64,000 nucleotides of DNA from Conchocele bisecta (GCA_029237695.1 CM055266.1:8573805-8637804); one strand, 5' to 3'. Shown: positions 1 to 11,381, numbered from the stretch's first letter. Translations and numbers: made by a program. The notes: generated by a model not told the origin, from the sequence alone.

Positions 1-593
1 ATCTGTCTGAAAACTTTTGCAGACAGATGAGTGCACGTAGCTTGTGAAAGTGACCTGTGCTGTATACAGCTGTACATAACCGTGTTTCCTGTTGAAACTG
101 TTTTCTATTCTAATTTTCACCAGTACGCATACATTACTATAATAACGATAAACTACGAGGATTACAACCTCGGTGCACCTGTGGAGAGGTGGTACAATAA
201 GAGACAAGAAAATCACTAAAGGGAATTAACTCATGCTTAGTATTTGAGATTTCAGCTGGGCGATTTTATTTCGCAATAACATTCAAATTCTTTCATCTAT
301 TTTGATGAAATAACGCCTGAATAATTCAGAAAAGTTCACAGTAAACATTACCGGTAGTATTATAATGTATTTATTTCTATGTTAATTTTCAATATTCGCG
401 ATTTCCTGACCATATAACCGGACATACCAGTACCCGGATTTCCATTTATTTTTCGTTTTTGTGTTAAGAGACCATTGTTCTAAGCGACCATTTTTGGTGT
501 CTCCCTTAGGTGGTCGCTTAATGCAAGTTTGACTGTATTGAAAATAAAACATTTCCAGCAGACGACACAATTTAATTCAGGTTAAGTAACACG
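1..593. other. No gene recognised; decayed inverted-repeat element at 460-540
   Basis: I see no credible coding region here. Around 465-538 a segment reads AAGCGACCA ... TGGTCGCTTAATGCAAG and ends TTTGACTGTA. This resembles the end of a TA-inserting inverted-repeat element of the kind at 2913-3117 and 38497-38868. The short open frames are chance. Confidence 0.4.
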
Positions 594-695
594 CCGTCAC
601 ACGCGAGAGCCCACTATGTCATACACCGGAATACATTACATACTTCAGCGAGTCGCATAACAAATAAGTCGCATTATATCTATATGCCACACGAG

Positions 696-2490
696 TACGT
701 GTAATGCCCTATTCAGACACACACATACGGATTCTGCGGATGCTACGGATGGCTCGACCGTATCTATCCCTTCTATCCGTAATGGTCCGTATCGCATCCG
801 CAGAGTCCGTAACTGTCCGTATCGCATCCGCAGGGTCCTCAGGAGCCGCGTCCACATTTTGAAAAGTTTCAAAATTCAGGCGCGGACGAGTAAACCGTAA
901 TGATCCGTAACTGAACCGCACAACACCATCTCCCTTATAGTCCGGGACGTCTGTCAGGCCATTTGGGACGAGTACGGCGAAGAGGTGGTCACCAACCCGA
1001 CGACAGCTGAGAGGTGGAAGGAGGTCGCTGCAGGCTACTCCAGCCGGTGGAACTTTCACCATGTGCTAGGTGCCTTGGATGGCAAGCACATACGCATCCG
1101 GTGTCCTGCCCACGGAGGGTCCCAGTTCTACAACTACAAGGGGTCGGTGCCCCAGGGTCAGCATCTGATGCCCAGCTGTGGAACGAGTCGGCTCTGCGAG
1201 ATGCGGTCATCTCCAACATCATCGGCATCCCCGAACCTGAACCTCTGCCTGCCGACGACCGTCAGATGCCGTATTTCATCATCGGGGACAACGCATTTAC
1301 CCTAAACGATTAGATGATGAAACCCTTCGCTGCTACGCCTCTTGAAGAGAACGAGCGTGTCTTCAACTATCGCCTTTCTCGTGCCAGACGATGTGTCGAG
1401 AATGCCTTTGGCATACTGGCCAACCGCTGGGGCTGCCTGCTCACAGCCCTCCGACAGGAGCCACATAACGTGGAGACCATGGTGCTGGCGTGTGTGACAC
1501 TCCACAATATGCCGAGGACGGCCTGCGCAGATGATGGTGCATTTGGCGACCGTGAGAACGAGCAGCACAACCTCATCCCCGGCTCGTGGAGAGATGATGC
1601 TGTTCTGGATGATTTGGAGAGGCGCCTGTAGGGCAACAACACCAGCAGGGCGGCGAAGAGACAGAGACTGTATCTAAAGCACTACTACAACGGAAAGGCC
1701 GGGTCGGTGCCATGGCTGTGGCGTATGGTGCAGTGATGGTTCGGTACAATGCTTGTTAATTGTAACAGTGGGGTGACCATTTCATAAACTTGTTAATTGC
1801 AAAAGTTGGGTCACCATTTCATAAACTTATTTGACCTTTATTTATTTAGTTATTTAAGGACAATTAAATAAAGGTTTGTGAAATAAAGGTAAATAAATTA
1901 ATGGTCAAATAAATCAATTAATATATATTGGACCTTTAATGTTTTAATCTAGATCCCACCTATAAATGAAGGTGAAATAAATAAATGTCCAATAAAGGTC
2001 AAAGCAATATAGGTGTAAGAAATAAATATATATTTTTTAGACCTTTATTTCTTTGACCTTTCTTTGACCTTTATTTATTTAGAAATATCAAAGTGAGAAA
2101 GATATATAACATATATATTAATCCATATCAGAACACACACAAATTACTGAGTGAAATATGCATGCTCAACAGTCCGTATCTGAAGGTATCTATCCGCATA
2201 TCCGCATCTAAAGGTAGCAGAAGGTAATGGAAGGTAAGTACATGTAGTCCGTATCTATCCGTATTTATCCGCATCGTCTCAATTCAAAGGGAACGTATCT
2301 AACCGCTGACATCCGCTGACATCCGCATTTATCCTCAAACATCCGTATCTATCCGCATCTATAGGTAACTGTTTCCGTAAATTCATGAAGAAAATAGGCC
2401 ACGCCCACAAATTCTGCGGAAGACTGCGGATTTTATCCGCAACTATCCGCCCTATCCGCAATGTGTGTGTCTGACTTGTCCATTACGTAT
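696..2490 (+). mobile_element. PIF/Harbinger-type DNA transposon, defective
   Basis: The element holds a broken Harbinger-like transposase (910-1631). It is bounded by imperfect terminal inverted repeats: about 702-738 (TAATG then CAGACACACACAT) and about 2455-2485 (ATGTGTGTGTCTG then CATTA). Just inside both ends are clusters of short TCCGTATC/TCCGCATC units, at 770-835 and densely at 2170-2460. These look like subterminal transposase-binding repeats. The related stretch at 37918-38090 in block B has the same flanks without the element, which supports the boundaries. The stretch 1740-2150 is AT-rich with repeated AATAAAGGT-like words and no gene. I could not fix the target-site duplication. 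Confidence 0.75.
910..1631 (+). pseudogene. PIF/Harbinger transposase pseudogene (HARBI1-like DDE domain)
   Basis: The product would be a DDE nuclease that cuts and pastes the surrounding element. Homology begins near 910 with a helix-rich segment (IVRDVCQAIWDEY) and continues at 1040-1135 with LGALDGKHIRIRCP and FYNYKG, the first catalytic-Asp block of Harbinger transposases. At 1165-1313 comes GSASDAQLWNES and FIIGDNAF, the second Asp block. At 1314-1631 comes FNYRLSRARRCVENAFGILA, the third acidic block, and a C-terminus. Damage: about 60 bases are missing with a frame change around 1140-1160 (phase of 985 to phase of 1014), and TAG at 1311-1313 interrupts the frame. It cannot make an active enzyme. 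No Myb-like partner gene was seen. Confidence 0.85.
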
Positions 2491-2912
2491 GTATGTGTTA
2501 CGGATATTACACGCGACTGACTGACTCACCGATATTGATAGTATTTTCTTCTAGCATTCTTTACATTAAAATGTTTAATCCAACAAAAAAGAATGCAAAC
2601 ATATGATCATGCTGCTCGTACTTATATATTAACTCTCTTTTTCTTTTTGCTTCCTCTATTTGTTTGTTCTCTCTATTATTAACGGATAGCTTTTTTTTGT
2701 TTCCTTATACAAAATTTCAAACATACATATGCAAACAGATAATTACATGCGCAATACATTTTAGAAATATGGAATGGAATGTAGTTATGCACATGCATAT
2801 GTATTGTTAGTACATGTTTTTGTGTGAAAATAAAACTACAATAAACAGGGATATTATATGTCAATGTCGGATCGAACCTACAACGACGCCATACGACAGT
2901 GAGGCTTATATA

Positions 2913-3117
2913 CAGTGGAACCTCTCAAAACCGGACACAATAAACATTTGTGATCATAATTTTGATGGATTTCTGGGCCATTTATCTCAGGTAATAATGC
3001 ATGTTCGTGATCGCATAGCACACAACTATGGCTGGGAATGCCTGATTTACAGTGATACCTGCTAAACCGGACACCCTGGGGACCTCCCAGGGTGTCCGGT
3101 TTAGCGAGGTTTCACTG
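2913..3117. mobile_element. TA-flanked inverted-repeat element (pogo/Tigger-like MITE)
   Basis: The element starts CAGTGGAACCTCTCAAAACC and ends in the inverted form GGTTTAGCGAGGTTTCACTG. TA dinucleotides at 2911-2912 and 3118-3119 fit a TA target duplication. The inverted repeat resembles pogo/Tigger ends (family knowledge). Positions 3050-3117 form a second near-palindrome of the same terminal sequence, so two copies may be overlapped. There is no coding content. 2500-2910 holds nothing recognisable. Confidence 0.7.
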
Positions 3118-3503
3118 TATAGCTTGGAAGCCAAGTCCACGGGAGACAACCCTTTGTTGGCGTCACAAAATTATCAACGTCTAGATCCAGATATACATGT
3201 AAAGTAATGGCCGTCAGGTGTCGCTATTTGCCTACACCGCATCAGTCAGCATCCGTTGTACGCTACCATTTTTAGGTATCGCGATTTATCTATTTTTAGA
3301 TTTGGACGAAGATCATCTTATAACTAGCGAATGTTCTGGTAATAACGGTCATTCGTTTTCAATTATATTTTTTTTCCGTTGGGGCATGCCCCCTGACCCC
3401 TAGCTATGCTCAGTTAAAACTAGTAAGTGCCCATGGTAAGTGACGCATGCCAATTATATTTGGTACTTTTCTTTATACAATTTCCATTGTACGTACGTGC
3501 TTC

Positions 3504-3939
3504 TACGGAGCCCCGCATGGGACCTAGAATTATTGTTTTCATTAATTCGTTCCCACGAAATAACAATTCGTTCCCTCAATTCAACAATTCGTTCCCACGA
3601 ATTAAATAATTGTTCCAACGAATTAACAATTAGTTCCCTCCATTTAACAATTCGTTCCCTCGAAATAACAATTCATTCCCACGGGAACGAATTGTTAATT
3701 CGTGGGAACGATTTGTTTATCTCGTGGGAACGAATTGTTAATTCGAGGGAATGAATTATTAAATTGAGGGAACCGAACGAATTATTAAATTGAGGGAACG
3801 AATTATCATTTCGTGGGAACGAATTGTTATGTCGTGGGAACGAATTGTTAATTCGAGGGAACGAATTGTTAAATTGAGGGAACGAATTGTTATTTCGTGG
3901 GAACGAATTAATTAAAAAAAATCCATGTCCCCGCAGTGC
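3504..3939. mobile_element. Foldback element of 21-bp repeats, copy 1
   Basis: The left end TACGGAGCCCCGC is followed by arms made of a degenerate 21-base unit (AACAATTCGTTCCCACGAATT). The arms invert around 3690 and run to a truncated right end, ATCCATGTCCCCGC. Because the unit is 21 bases and stop-free on both strands, it creates false open frames of NNSFPRI/RERIVNS type. It lies about 180 bases upstream of the copy 1 start codon. 3120-3500 shows no feature. Confidence 0.85.
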
Positions 3940-3984
3940 ATGAGTCAGCTTCAGCTGACTGAATTTTCTCTTCAGCAGTTACAA

Positions 3985-4055
3985 TATCACGAAGTATGAC
4001 GTACGTATACTAAAAATACATTGGGCTACAGTGCGCACCCGGATGAAAATATAAT
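3985..4055 (+). promoter_or_regulatory. Conserved upstream region of kringle gene copy 1
   Basis: ATCACGAAGTATGACGTACG is followed after a short gap by GCACCCGGA.GAAAATATA. Both recur at 41225-41298 upstream of copy 2, although the sequence between promoter and start codon differs. TGACGTAC resembles a CRE half-site. Conservation of this patch between two old paralogues suggests a promoter element. No TATA box or initiator could be assigned. Confidence 0.45.
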
Positions 4056-4119
4056 TGAACCTAATGATCATATATTTTACATGTACCGTAATATATAATT
4101 TACAGCTACTGACGGGACA

Positions 4120-4216
4120 ATGGCGAAAGTTATACCTATAACGCTATACACCGTCGGCGGCTTTCTTTTGTCAGCTTCTGTGTCGAGTGGTAAACCAGTA
4201 TCGCCGACAGATGGCC
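4120..4216 (+). CDS. Kringle membrane protein copy 1, exon 1 (signal peptide)
   Basis: This first coding exon encodes 32 residues (MAKVIPITLYTVGGFLLSAS... to ...SPTDG). It has a short basic N-terminus, a hydrophobic core at residues 5-19 and small residues near 20-24, as in a secretory signal peptide. ATG at 4120 is chosen because copy 2 starts with the matching ATGGCG at 41568. The exon ends GATGGCC followed by donor GTAAGTAC, phase 1, identical to copy 2. The split codon joins the CC at 9494 in frame. About 20% of bases differ from copy 2, and the hydrophobic character is kept. The 47-bp satellite starts some 45 bases into the intron. Confidence 0.8.
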
Positions 4217-4261
4217 GTAAGTACATGTACAGGGGAATGTTGGAATGGCGAATTATTGGTA

Positions 4262-6005
4262 TCAATAAATACTGAATATAGGAAACCGTGCTCCATCATA
4301 TACTGAATATAGGAAACCACGCTCCATCATATATTGATATAAATAAATATTGAATATAGGAAACCGCGCTCCATCATTTTATTGATATCGATAATTACTG
4401 AATATAGGACACCACGCTCCATCATATATTGATATCAATAATTACTGAATATAGGAAACCGCGCTCCATCATATATTTATATCAATAATTATTGAATATA
4501 GGAAACAGCGCTCCATCATATATTGATATCAATAATTACTGAATATAGGAAACCGCGCTCCATCATTTTATTGATATCAATAATTACTGAATATAGGACA
4601 CCACACTCCATCATATATTGATATCAATAATTACTGAATATAGGAAACCACGCTCCATCATTTTATTGATATCAATAATTACTGAATATGGGACACCGTG
4701 CTCCATCATATATTGATATCAATAATTACTGAATATAGGAAACCGCGCTCCATCATTTTATTGATATCAATAAATACTGAATATAGGACACCACGCTCCA
4801 TCATATATTGATATCAATAATTACTGAATATAGGAAACCGTGCTCCATCATATATTAATATCAATAATTACTGAATATAGGACACCACACTCCATCATAT
4901 ATTGATATCAATAATTACTGAATATGGGACACCGTGCTCCATCATATATTGATATCAATAATTACTGAATATAGGAAACCGCGCTCCATCATTTTATTGA
5001 TATCAATAAATACTGAATATAGGACACCACGCTCCATCATATATTGATATAAATAATTTCTGAATATAGGAAACCGTGCTCCCACGATGCCTCCATATAT
5101 TGATATCAATAATACTGAATATAGGACAAACCGCGCTCCACTTTTATTTATTGAATAAATCAATATTATTTGATATAAGTACACCGCCTCCTTCATATGA
5201 TATCAATAATAATTGAATATAGGAAACCTCTCCACCATTTAAAAATTGAATCAATAATTACTGAATATAGGAGACACCACCTCCATCATTTTATTGATAT
5301 CAATAATTACTGAAAATAGGACCACCACGTCCATCATATATTGATTTAACAATAAATTCCTGAATATAGGGAACGCGCTCCATCATTTTATTGATAATCA
5401 ATAGGGAAACTGACTATAGGAATAAAGAAAACACCGCGCTCCATCATTTAACTGGATATCATAATTACAGAATATATGAAACTGCGTGGCCATCCATTAA
5501 TTGAATATCAATAAATACTGAACATAGGAAACGATGCTCCATCACTTATTGATATCAATAATTACTGAATATATGAAACTGCGTGCCATCATTTATTGAT
5601 ATCAATAAATACTGAATATAGGAAACGACGCTCCATCATTTATTCATATCAATAGATATTGAATATACGAAACCGGGCTCCATCATTTATTGATATCAAT
5701 AAATACTGAATATAGGAAAACTGCGCGCCATAATTTATTGATATCAATAAATACTGAATATATGAAAACCACTCTCCATCATTTATTGATATCAATAAAT
5801 ACCGAATATAGAAAACTGCACTCCATCATTTATTGATATCAATAAATACTGAATATAGGAAACTGCACGCCATCATTTATTGATATCAATAAATCCTGAA
5901 TATAGGAAAACCGCACTCCATCATTTATTGATATCAATAAATACTGAATATAGGAAACCGCGCACCATCATTTATTTTCATCAATAATTACTGAATATAG
6001 GAAAC
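4262..6005. repeat. Satellite array, ~45-48 bp monomer, about 37 units, in intron 1
   Basis: Tandem units of the type TTGATATCAATAATTACTG + AATATAGGAAACCGCGCTCC + ATCATATA. Units vary between AGGAAACCGCG and AGGACACCACG and between TCATATAT and TCATTTTAT. An alternating higher-order pattern (A-C-A-C) is visible over 4270-5080, followed by degenerate units at 5085-5480 and a more regular 45-46 bp subtype with TCATTTATTG to 5990. At the same place in block B (41700-41870) only two or three rough units exist, so the array expanded in block A. Confidence 0.9.
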
Positions 6006-6148
6006 ATATAGGGGCATTTTTTTTACTATTTATCCAGTATTTATTACAGCGGAATCTTAGAAATTAAATACTGAGTAAAAAACTAAACAAGACTTATTTA
6101 TAAATCCACCCTATAGTTATTTCTGAATAATCCGGACTCGCAACATCT

Positions 6149-6452
6149 GTAGCCGATTTCATCAAAATTGCAAAGTATACTTATCTAGCAAAGTATACTT
6201 TAAGAGAGTAATCATTTATTTTTCCCGAAATGCTTTATTTCATATAGAACTAATGACTGCATATATTTGATGATTAACAATATGCAAAATTATTATACTG
6301 AATGTATTACATTATCACAGCCGAAATGGCTGTGATAATGTAATAAAGTCAGTATAATCAAAAATAATAAATTTATCCTTAAATGAAAAATTTCTCCCTC
6401 ACTTATACTTTGCTAGATAAGTATACTTTGAAATGTTGCTGAAATAGGCTAC
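6149..6452. mobile_element. MITE family M1, copy a (~300 bp, central hairpin)
   Basis: Terminal inverted repeats: GTAGCCGATTTCATCAAAAT then CAAAGTATACTTATCTAGC at the left, and the mirrored TTGCTAGATAAGTATACTTT ... GAAATAGGCTAC at the right. The centre is a palindrome, ATTATCACAGCC.AAATGGCTGTGATAAT. Six copies lie in the window (6149, 10920, 24997, 28905, 52727, 53302). There is no coding content. The TIR begins GTAGCC; I could not fix a target duplication. Confidence 0.85.
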
Positions 6453-6459
6453 TGGACAT

Positions 6460-7320
6460 GTGCTGGGTAATTGGCATCAGTGTCACACATGTCCCTTAAT
6501 TATTCGTTTATTCACTCACGTCACATAGTTATGACAACATGAGGTAAATACAATACAACATCATGAAATGACACAATGGCTACTCAAGATAAATTAATAT
6601 TCAAATGTATAAATATAACGACTAGCTGACCATGTAACGGTGACCTTAATTCAAATATCTGAAAACATAAACTTTGGTTTGGAAATATATGTTTTATGTG
6701 TAATTACGATTTAATATCTTTGGGAGGACAACATTCTTAGATGGTTTTCTCAAGAGCATGTTCGACCCAGTGGACATCTTAAACATAAATGTACATGGTC
6801 TACCTACATAGTATTGTTATAGATATGTGTATGCATGATGATATGTTGCTGGCAGTTTAAGCAGTACATTTATCAGTAGTCTACACACAGGCCATTTCGT
6901 TTCCACCTCCGACCTCGGTCGGAAATAGAGTTATGGCAGATGGTGTATAATGGATGTAGATTCAGAATATGTTGTTACTCTCGGGATACGAAATCGAAAG
7001 TTGAGGGTATACAATTCGAGTACTCTGCATCTAGATACAAGTTTTAAATACCGTCTTTGTGAAGCACATAATGGTAATATTGCACGAGCAGGATTATCCA
7101 TACACGTGTTATGCATGACATTCAATACATGAGACAGTAAAGTCATTAAATACATGTTGGCATCAATACAATACATACATATTATTTGAATGTATTATTC
7201 AAACACGCTTACTTGTGGGTCGCCGGCCGCCAAAATGGAGCTCACAGCATTTAATATTGGGGAAATAATTCGTCCAGCACACTCACACCCTACAACTTAA
7301 ATACCTAAATCGTGAACAGC
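6460..7320. other. Intron 1 of copy 1: no gene recognised
   Basis: AT-rich intronic sequence with weak open frames on both strands around 6930-7180 that overlap each other and match nothing I know. No exon-like splice context was seen. Confidence 0.4.
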
Positions 7321-7327
7321 GTACATT

Positions 7328-7419
7328 GGGGTCAGCGTGTAAGTGCACACACGAACGAACACGATAAGTTGGAACCAACCTGTCGTGTTCGTTCGTGTGT
7401 GCACTTACACGCTGACCCC
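7328..7419. repeat. Perfect hairpin, 37-bp arms, 18-base loop
   Basis: Left arm 7328-7364 (GGGGTCAGCGTGTAAGTGCA continuing to AACACGA) and right arm 7383-7419 are exact reverse complements by eye. Loop: TAAGTTGGAACCAACCTG. The GTGCACAC-rich arms show no decay, so this is a young foldback or is under replication-based repair. Confidence 0.85.
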
Positions 7420-7524
7420 ACTGTATGCTCCGATCCCAACTATTGCCTAGAAAGTTGAACAATTGCACCATAATGATTGTGATTATAGATAGCAGAGAGT
7501 GGAAATTGTCATTTTAGAATGTAT

Positions 7525-9455
7525 TAACCCTTTGAATCCGAAAGCCCGCTATATCGGTTTATGCAAACAGTGCAGATCCAGATGAGCCGGCTCGTAACGA
7601 GCCGTCTCATCAGGATCTTCACTGTTTGAAAGTAATTTTCATATTTTTGAGAAAAACAAATACCCCCTTTTTATCCGAGCCATTAGCTCGGATTTAGTAA
7701 CTATATGAATATTCTGAGTCATTGCAGATATGCAAATGAGTTAAGTGGCGGTCGCAGTGTCACTGTTTGCAGGTTTAACTTTAGAAAAACACGCGGTACT
7801 ACGCCATAAAAAAGTAGTTCAACAAAAGTAAAACAGCGAGCTATCTTACCGTTTCAGCGTAATGCATGTGTTGTTTCATTTTTTGTGCTATATGTGTGTT
7901 TTTGTATACTTTATAAACCATTAACTGTTATGTATTAATATGAGTTCTTTGTTACGTATGTTGATATTTTGCGCAATGATATAGTAGGGGGCGGGATTTC
8001 ACTGTGACGTTTTTCTTGAATGACCAATCAGATTAAAGCTTACATTCTGAACTTTACATAGGTCAATGGCTCGATAAAATCCGACATTGGACAGAGAAAT
8101 GATGATGATTTACAGCAGAAACATTGTTTTTTGACAGCTACATACTGTTTTAATCATCTTGAGCCATCGATATTATTAATCAGTGTCCATTGTACTTAAA
8201 AAATCAACTAATCTATAATGAATTTAGTAAAACAGTTCGCACGGAAATCCAAACTTTCCAAAGAGGTGCTAGCAATTGTTTGAAAATTACACGTCGTGTG
8301 TGTTAGCGCATACGCTGCTGACAGTCTTGCGACTTGACATTACACAGCATATACAGTACGATACACTTCACAAAGGGAACGTTGTCTTGAGTTTGAATAA
8401 GGATAATAAGTATCTCTAGATTATTTGTATTATTAATTATAACAAGTATATTTAAATAATTAGATATTAATTTAAATAAATAGTTCGGCATCATTTACTC
8501 AATAAATTAAAATTGAATGTGTAGCTGAAATGAAAGTGAAAGTATAACGTTTTTGTTATATCCTCCGGGTTACAAATCGCTGAGGATTCAGATTTGAATT
8601 GGAAAATGATATGAATTTTAAATTTAGGAGAATGTGTCAGGAGAAAATGGACTGATGACATATGTCACCAGTCTAGTTCCTGAGCTATGACAGGAAAAAA
8701 GGGACTGATGACATATGTCACCTGTCGTGTTCCATGCATGACTGCTCGCTCTTGTTTTTATTGTTGTAAAATATATAAAGTTTAAACTGCGTATACAAAA
8801 CTATAGATATACACCCCCCCCCCCACACACACACACACACACACACGGCATACAAAGTATTTCGAGGGGTATATAGTTTTCGTAATTCCGTCCGTCCACG
8901 TTAAAGAGTTTGAGTACCCATTATCTCTGTGACGGAAAGTCGGATGGACCTCAAACTTCATATACTTCCGTATCATCAACCATATTTTCATTCCATACCA
9001 CACTCATGCGGCCTTCATTTCTAAGGTCAAGGTCAAATTACTTAGACATTTACATTAAAGTTTTCTGCAACCGTAAGTCAGATTGACTTCAAACTTCATA
9101 TACTTCCTTATCATCATCCATATTTTCATTCCATACATGTACCACACCCATGTGGCCTTCATGTCCAAGGTCAAGGTGAAATTACTTTGAACAATCATGC
9201 TTGTCAAGATAAATATTGTTTTTGCAGCATTGATAATGTATACTGATTCAACTATTATATTGATTTTAAATGGAGTATATATGATTTTTTGTGTGAAATA
9301 TTAAAATGGTTGAGCACGTACTGCGAAGGATTTCAGGACTTTCAGTCCTTTGATTATAAATGGAATAGTCTGAAAATCATTTTGCGATGATTGGATTGGT
9401 TGCAAAACGAACATATCGGAGCCCATTCAGCTACTTAGGGGTAAAAGGGTTAAAG
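7525..9455. mobile_element. Possible large inverted-repeat element with poly-C/(CA)n and 'CAAGGTCAAGGTCA' repeats
   Basis: The left margin TTAACCCTTTGAATCCGAAA has a loose mirror at 9395-9462 (GGGGTAAAAGGGTTAA), with a short ATATCGG match inside both, so a decayed inverted-repeat element is possible but weak. Inside are GCAGATCC.GATGAGCC ... CATCAGGATCTTCACTG at 7578-7630 (a short inverted repeat), a C-run then (AC)n at 8812-8846, and one to two units of the CAAGGTCAAGGTCA family at 8860-9200. No gene. Confidence 0.35.
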
Positions 9456-9493
9456 GGTTAATGACGTGGCTTGTCATAAATGCCATGTTGCAG

Positions 9494-9775
9494 CCTACGA
9501 CAAGTGTTATAACCCGGATGAGGCATATCTCTACAGCGGTAGAGAGAACATCACCGCTAGTGGTCGCACGTGCCAGCGCTGGGACGCCAATTACCCACAC
9601 AAGCCGCACGACTTATATTTGTCCGACCACGTGTTTGTTGTTGACTCGTCTCGCTCGAATGCCTCCAACTACTGCCGCGCCTTCCATCCTCACGTAGACG
9701 ACGCCAACTACCCCTGGTGTTATACAACCGATCCAGCAAAACGATGTAAACGATGTGATATCCCGACATGCAAGG
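9494..9775 (+). CDS. Kringle membrane protein copy 1, exon 2 (kringle domain)
   Basis: Encodes residues 33-126, one complete kringle, a disulfide-knotted extracellular domain usually involved in protein or ligand binding. Diagnostic pieces in order: CYNPDEAYLYSG, TASGRTCQRWD, YPH, SNASNYCRAF, DANYPWCYTTDP, RCDIPTC. The six canonical cysteines are 37, 59, 93, 108, 120 and 125. An extra C117 (AKRCKRC) sits where kringles usually have an aromatic or basic residue. N-glycosylation sequons: N51-I-T and N88-A-S. Acceptor CATGTTGCAG at 9484-9493; donor GGTACGAG from 9776. Phase is 1 at both ends, so the exon can be skipped without a frameshift. The foldback element starts 62 bases after the exon. 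Confidence 0.9.
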
Positions 9776-9836
9776 GTACGAGTAAATGTATAAAACAATT
9801 ATTGCATTTTGTCAAGGTTAATACGTGGTGTTATCG

Positions 9837-10179
9837 TACGGAGCCCCGCAGAGGACGTAGAATTTTTTTTATTAATTCGTTCCCACGAAATAACAATTCG
9901 TTCACTCATTTTAGCAATTCGTTCCCACGAATTAACAATTCGTTACCACTAAATAACAATTCGTTCCCACGAAATAACAATTCGTTCCCACGGGAACGAA
10001 TTGTTAATTGGTGGGAACGAATTGTTATATCGTGGTAACGAATTATTAATTCGAGGGAACGAATTGTCATTTCGTAGGGACGAACAGTTAATTCGAGGGA
10101 ACGAATTGTTAAAATGAGGGAACGAATTGTTATTTCGCGTTAATTAAAAAAAAATCCATGTCCCCTGCTGGGCTCCGTA
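9837..10179. mobile_element. Foldback element of 21-bp repeats, copy 2
   Basis: The most complete short copy. Its ends are TACGGAGCCCCGCAGAGGAC and the inverse ending GCTGGGCTCCGTA. The arms of 21-base units switch orientation near 9989. It lies in intron 2 of copy 1, 62 bases from the kringle donor, and its stop-free repeat artificially extends the kringle reading frame to about 10038. Confidence 0.85.
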
Positions 10180-10919
10180 TTATCGACCGTCTTAAAAGTG
10201 ATACCTACATACAACGAAGTCCGAGGTTGATATCACTTTTATAGGGTCGACGAAACCATGTATTGATCGAAAAAAACACAACAAAGTTTTATTATAAATT
10301 GAGAAATTTCCAGATATGCGATTTGAATATTTTAAAACAAAACCTAGTTACGTTGTTTTGTGAATTTCTTTCAAAACCCTACATCAAATTAAGAAATAAT
10401 TTATTCTTGGTTGGTAAGAACGAAGTCACAAGTCGTTCTACGTGGCAACAGAAATGCGGGTTATGGTCCACCACAATTGATTTATCCTATATACACTAAC
10501 CAATGAGCACACATTTTGCTATTCTCTGCTACTTTCATTTTTCGTATGGAAGTTGTGGGACCTATTTTCCCATAACCTGCACCCACTCTTCTCTGGACAT
10601 TCACTCATTAAAATATAGGTTTAATTATTGTTAAGTAAGATAAATTCTCATGTGACCAACCTGGTTGTGGCGCAAAATGTCAGCAGCTGGAATTGAAACC
10701 GCCTCACACGATGACAAAAACGCTCCGACTTACAAAATAATCCCTAAGCATACAGTCATGTATGTTTGCAACTGATGTAAATGATACATTGACATGCCTG
10801 TGAAGTAGATTAGTGCATCACTTGACTGGTTTCTGCAAGCAAAGAGTGTCTATGGCATAACAAATCTGGTTAATTGTGTAACGTACTAGTACTTTTGACT
10901 ACATCGCGCATGAAGATCT
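10180..10919. other. Intron 2 of copy 1: small inverted repeats, no gene
   Basis: 10185-10256 holds a loose palindrome (TCGACCGTCTTAAAAGTGAT ... ATCACTTTTATAGGGTCGA). 10451-10585 begins GCGGGTTATGGTCCACCACA and ends in the inverse TTGTGGGACC...CATAACCTGC, a likely small MITE. No coding evidence for the 78-codon frame at 10263-10499. Confidence 0.4.
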
Positions 10920-11231
10920 GTAGCCTGATTCACCAACATTGCAAAGCATACTTATCTAGTAAAGTACACTTTGAGGGAGTAATCATTTATTTTTCCCCAA
11001 AAGCACTATTTCATATAGAACTAACGACTGCACATATTTGATGATTAAAAGTATGCAGAATTATTATACTGAATTTATTACATTATCATAGCCAAAATGG
11101 CTGTGATAATGTAATAAATTGAGTATAATAAAAATCAATACGTTTATCCTTAAATTGAAAATTTCTTCCTCAAAATATACTTTGCTAGATAAGTATACAA
11201 TGTACTTTGCAATGTTTGTGAAATCGACTAC
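10920..11231. mobile_element. MITE family M1, copy b
   Basis: Same family as 6149-6452: GTAGCCTGATTCACC start, CATAGCCAAAATGGCTGTG hairpin centre, TTTGCTAGATAAGTATAC near the right end, GAAATCGACTAC end. It stops 38 bases before the exon 3 acceptor. Confidence 0.8.
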
Positions 11232-11269
11232 TGATGATTTAGTGTAGTTAAACCTGATATCTATTGCAG

Positions 11270-11381
11270 ACTCGCCGGATGATGCCGATGAAGATTCGAA
11301 CAATTCGGCCATAGTGGCTGTGGTCATCGTGGCACCGGTGGTTGTAGTAATAACATTGCTAGTGGTGGGCTGCGATATAAT
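11270..11381 (+). CDS. Kringle membrane protein copy 1, exon 3 (transmembrane segment)
   Basis: Adds residues 127-164. An acidic linker (DSPDDADEDSNNS, with an N137-N-S sequon) is followed by an uninterrupted hydrophobic helix (AIVAVVIVAPVVVVITLLVV, residues 140-159) and GCDIM. This is a typical type I single-pass anchor. Acceptor TATTGCAG at 11262-11269; donor GTAAGTCCCG from 11382, the same ten bases as in copy 2 (from 49357). Start phase 1 fits both the kringle exon and, in principle, direct joining to exon 1. End phase 2 completes Met164 with the first base of 21764. M1 copy b lies immediately upstream. Confidence 0.85.

Noticed and set aside
4262..6005. CRISPR-like regular array
   Set aside because: Units are contiguous with no unique spacers. 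It is a satellite in an intron of a eukaryotic genome.
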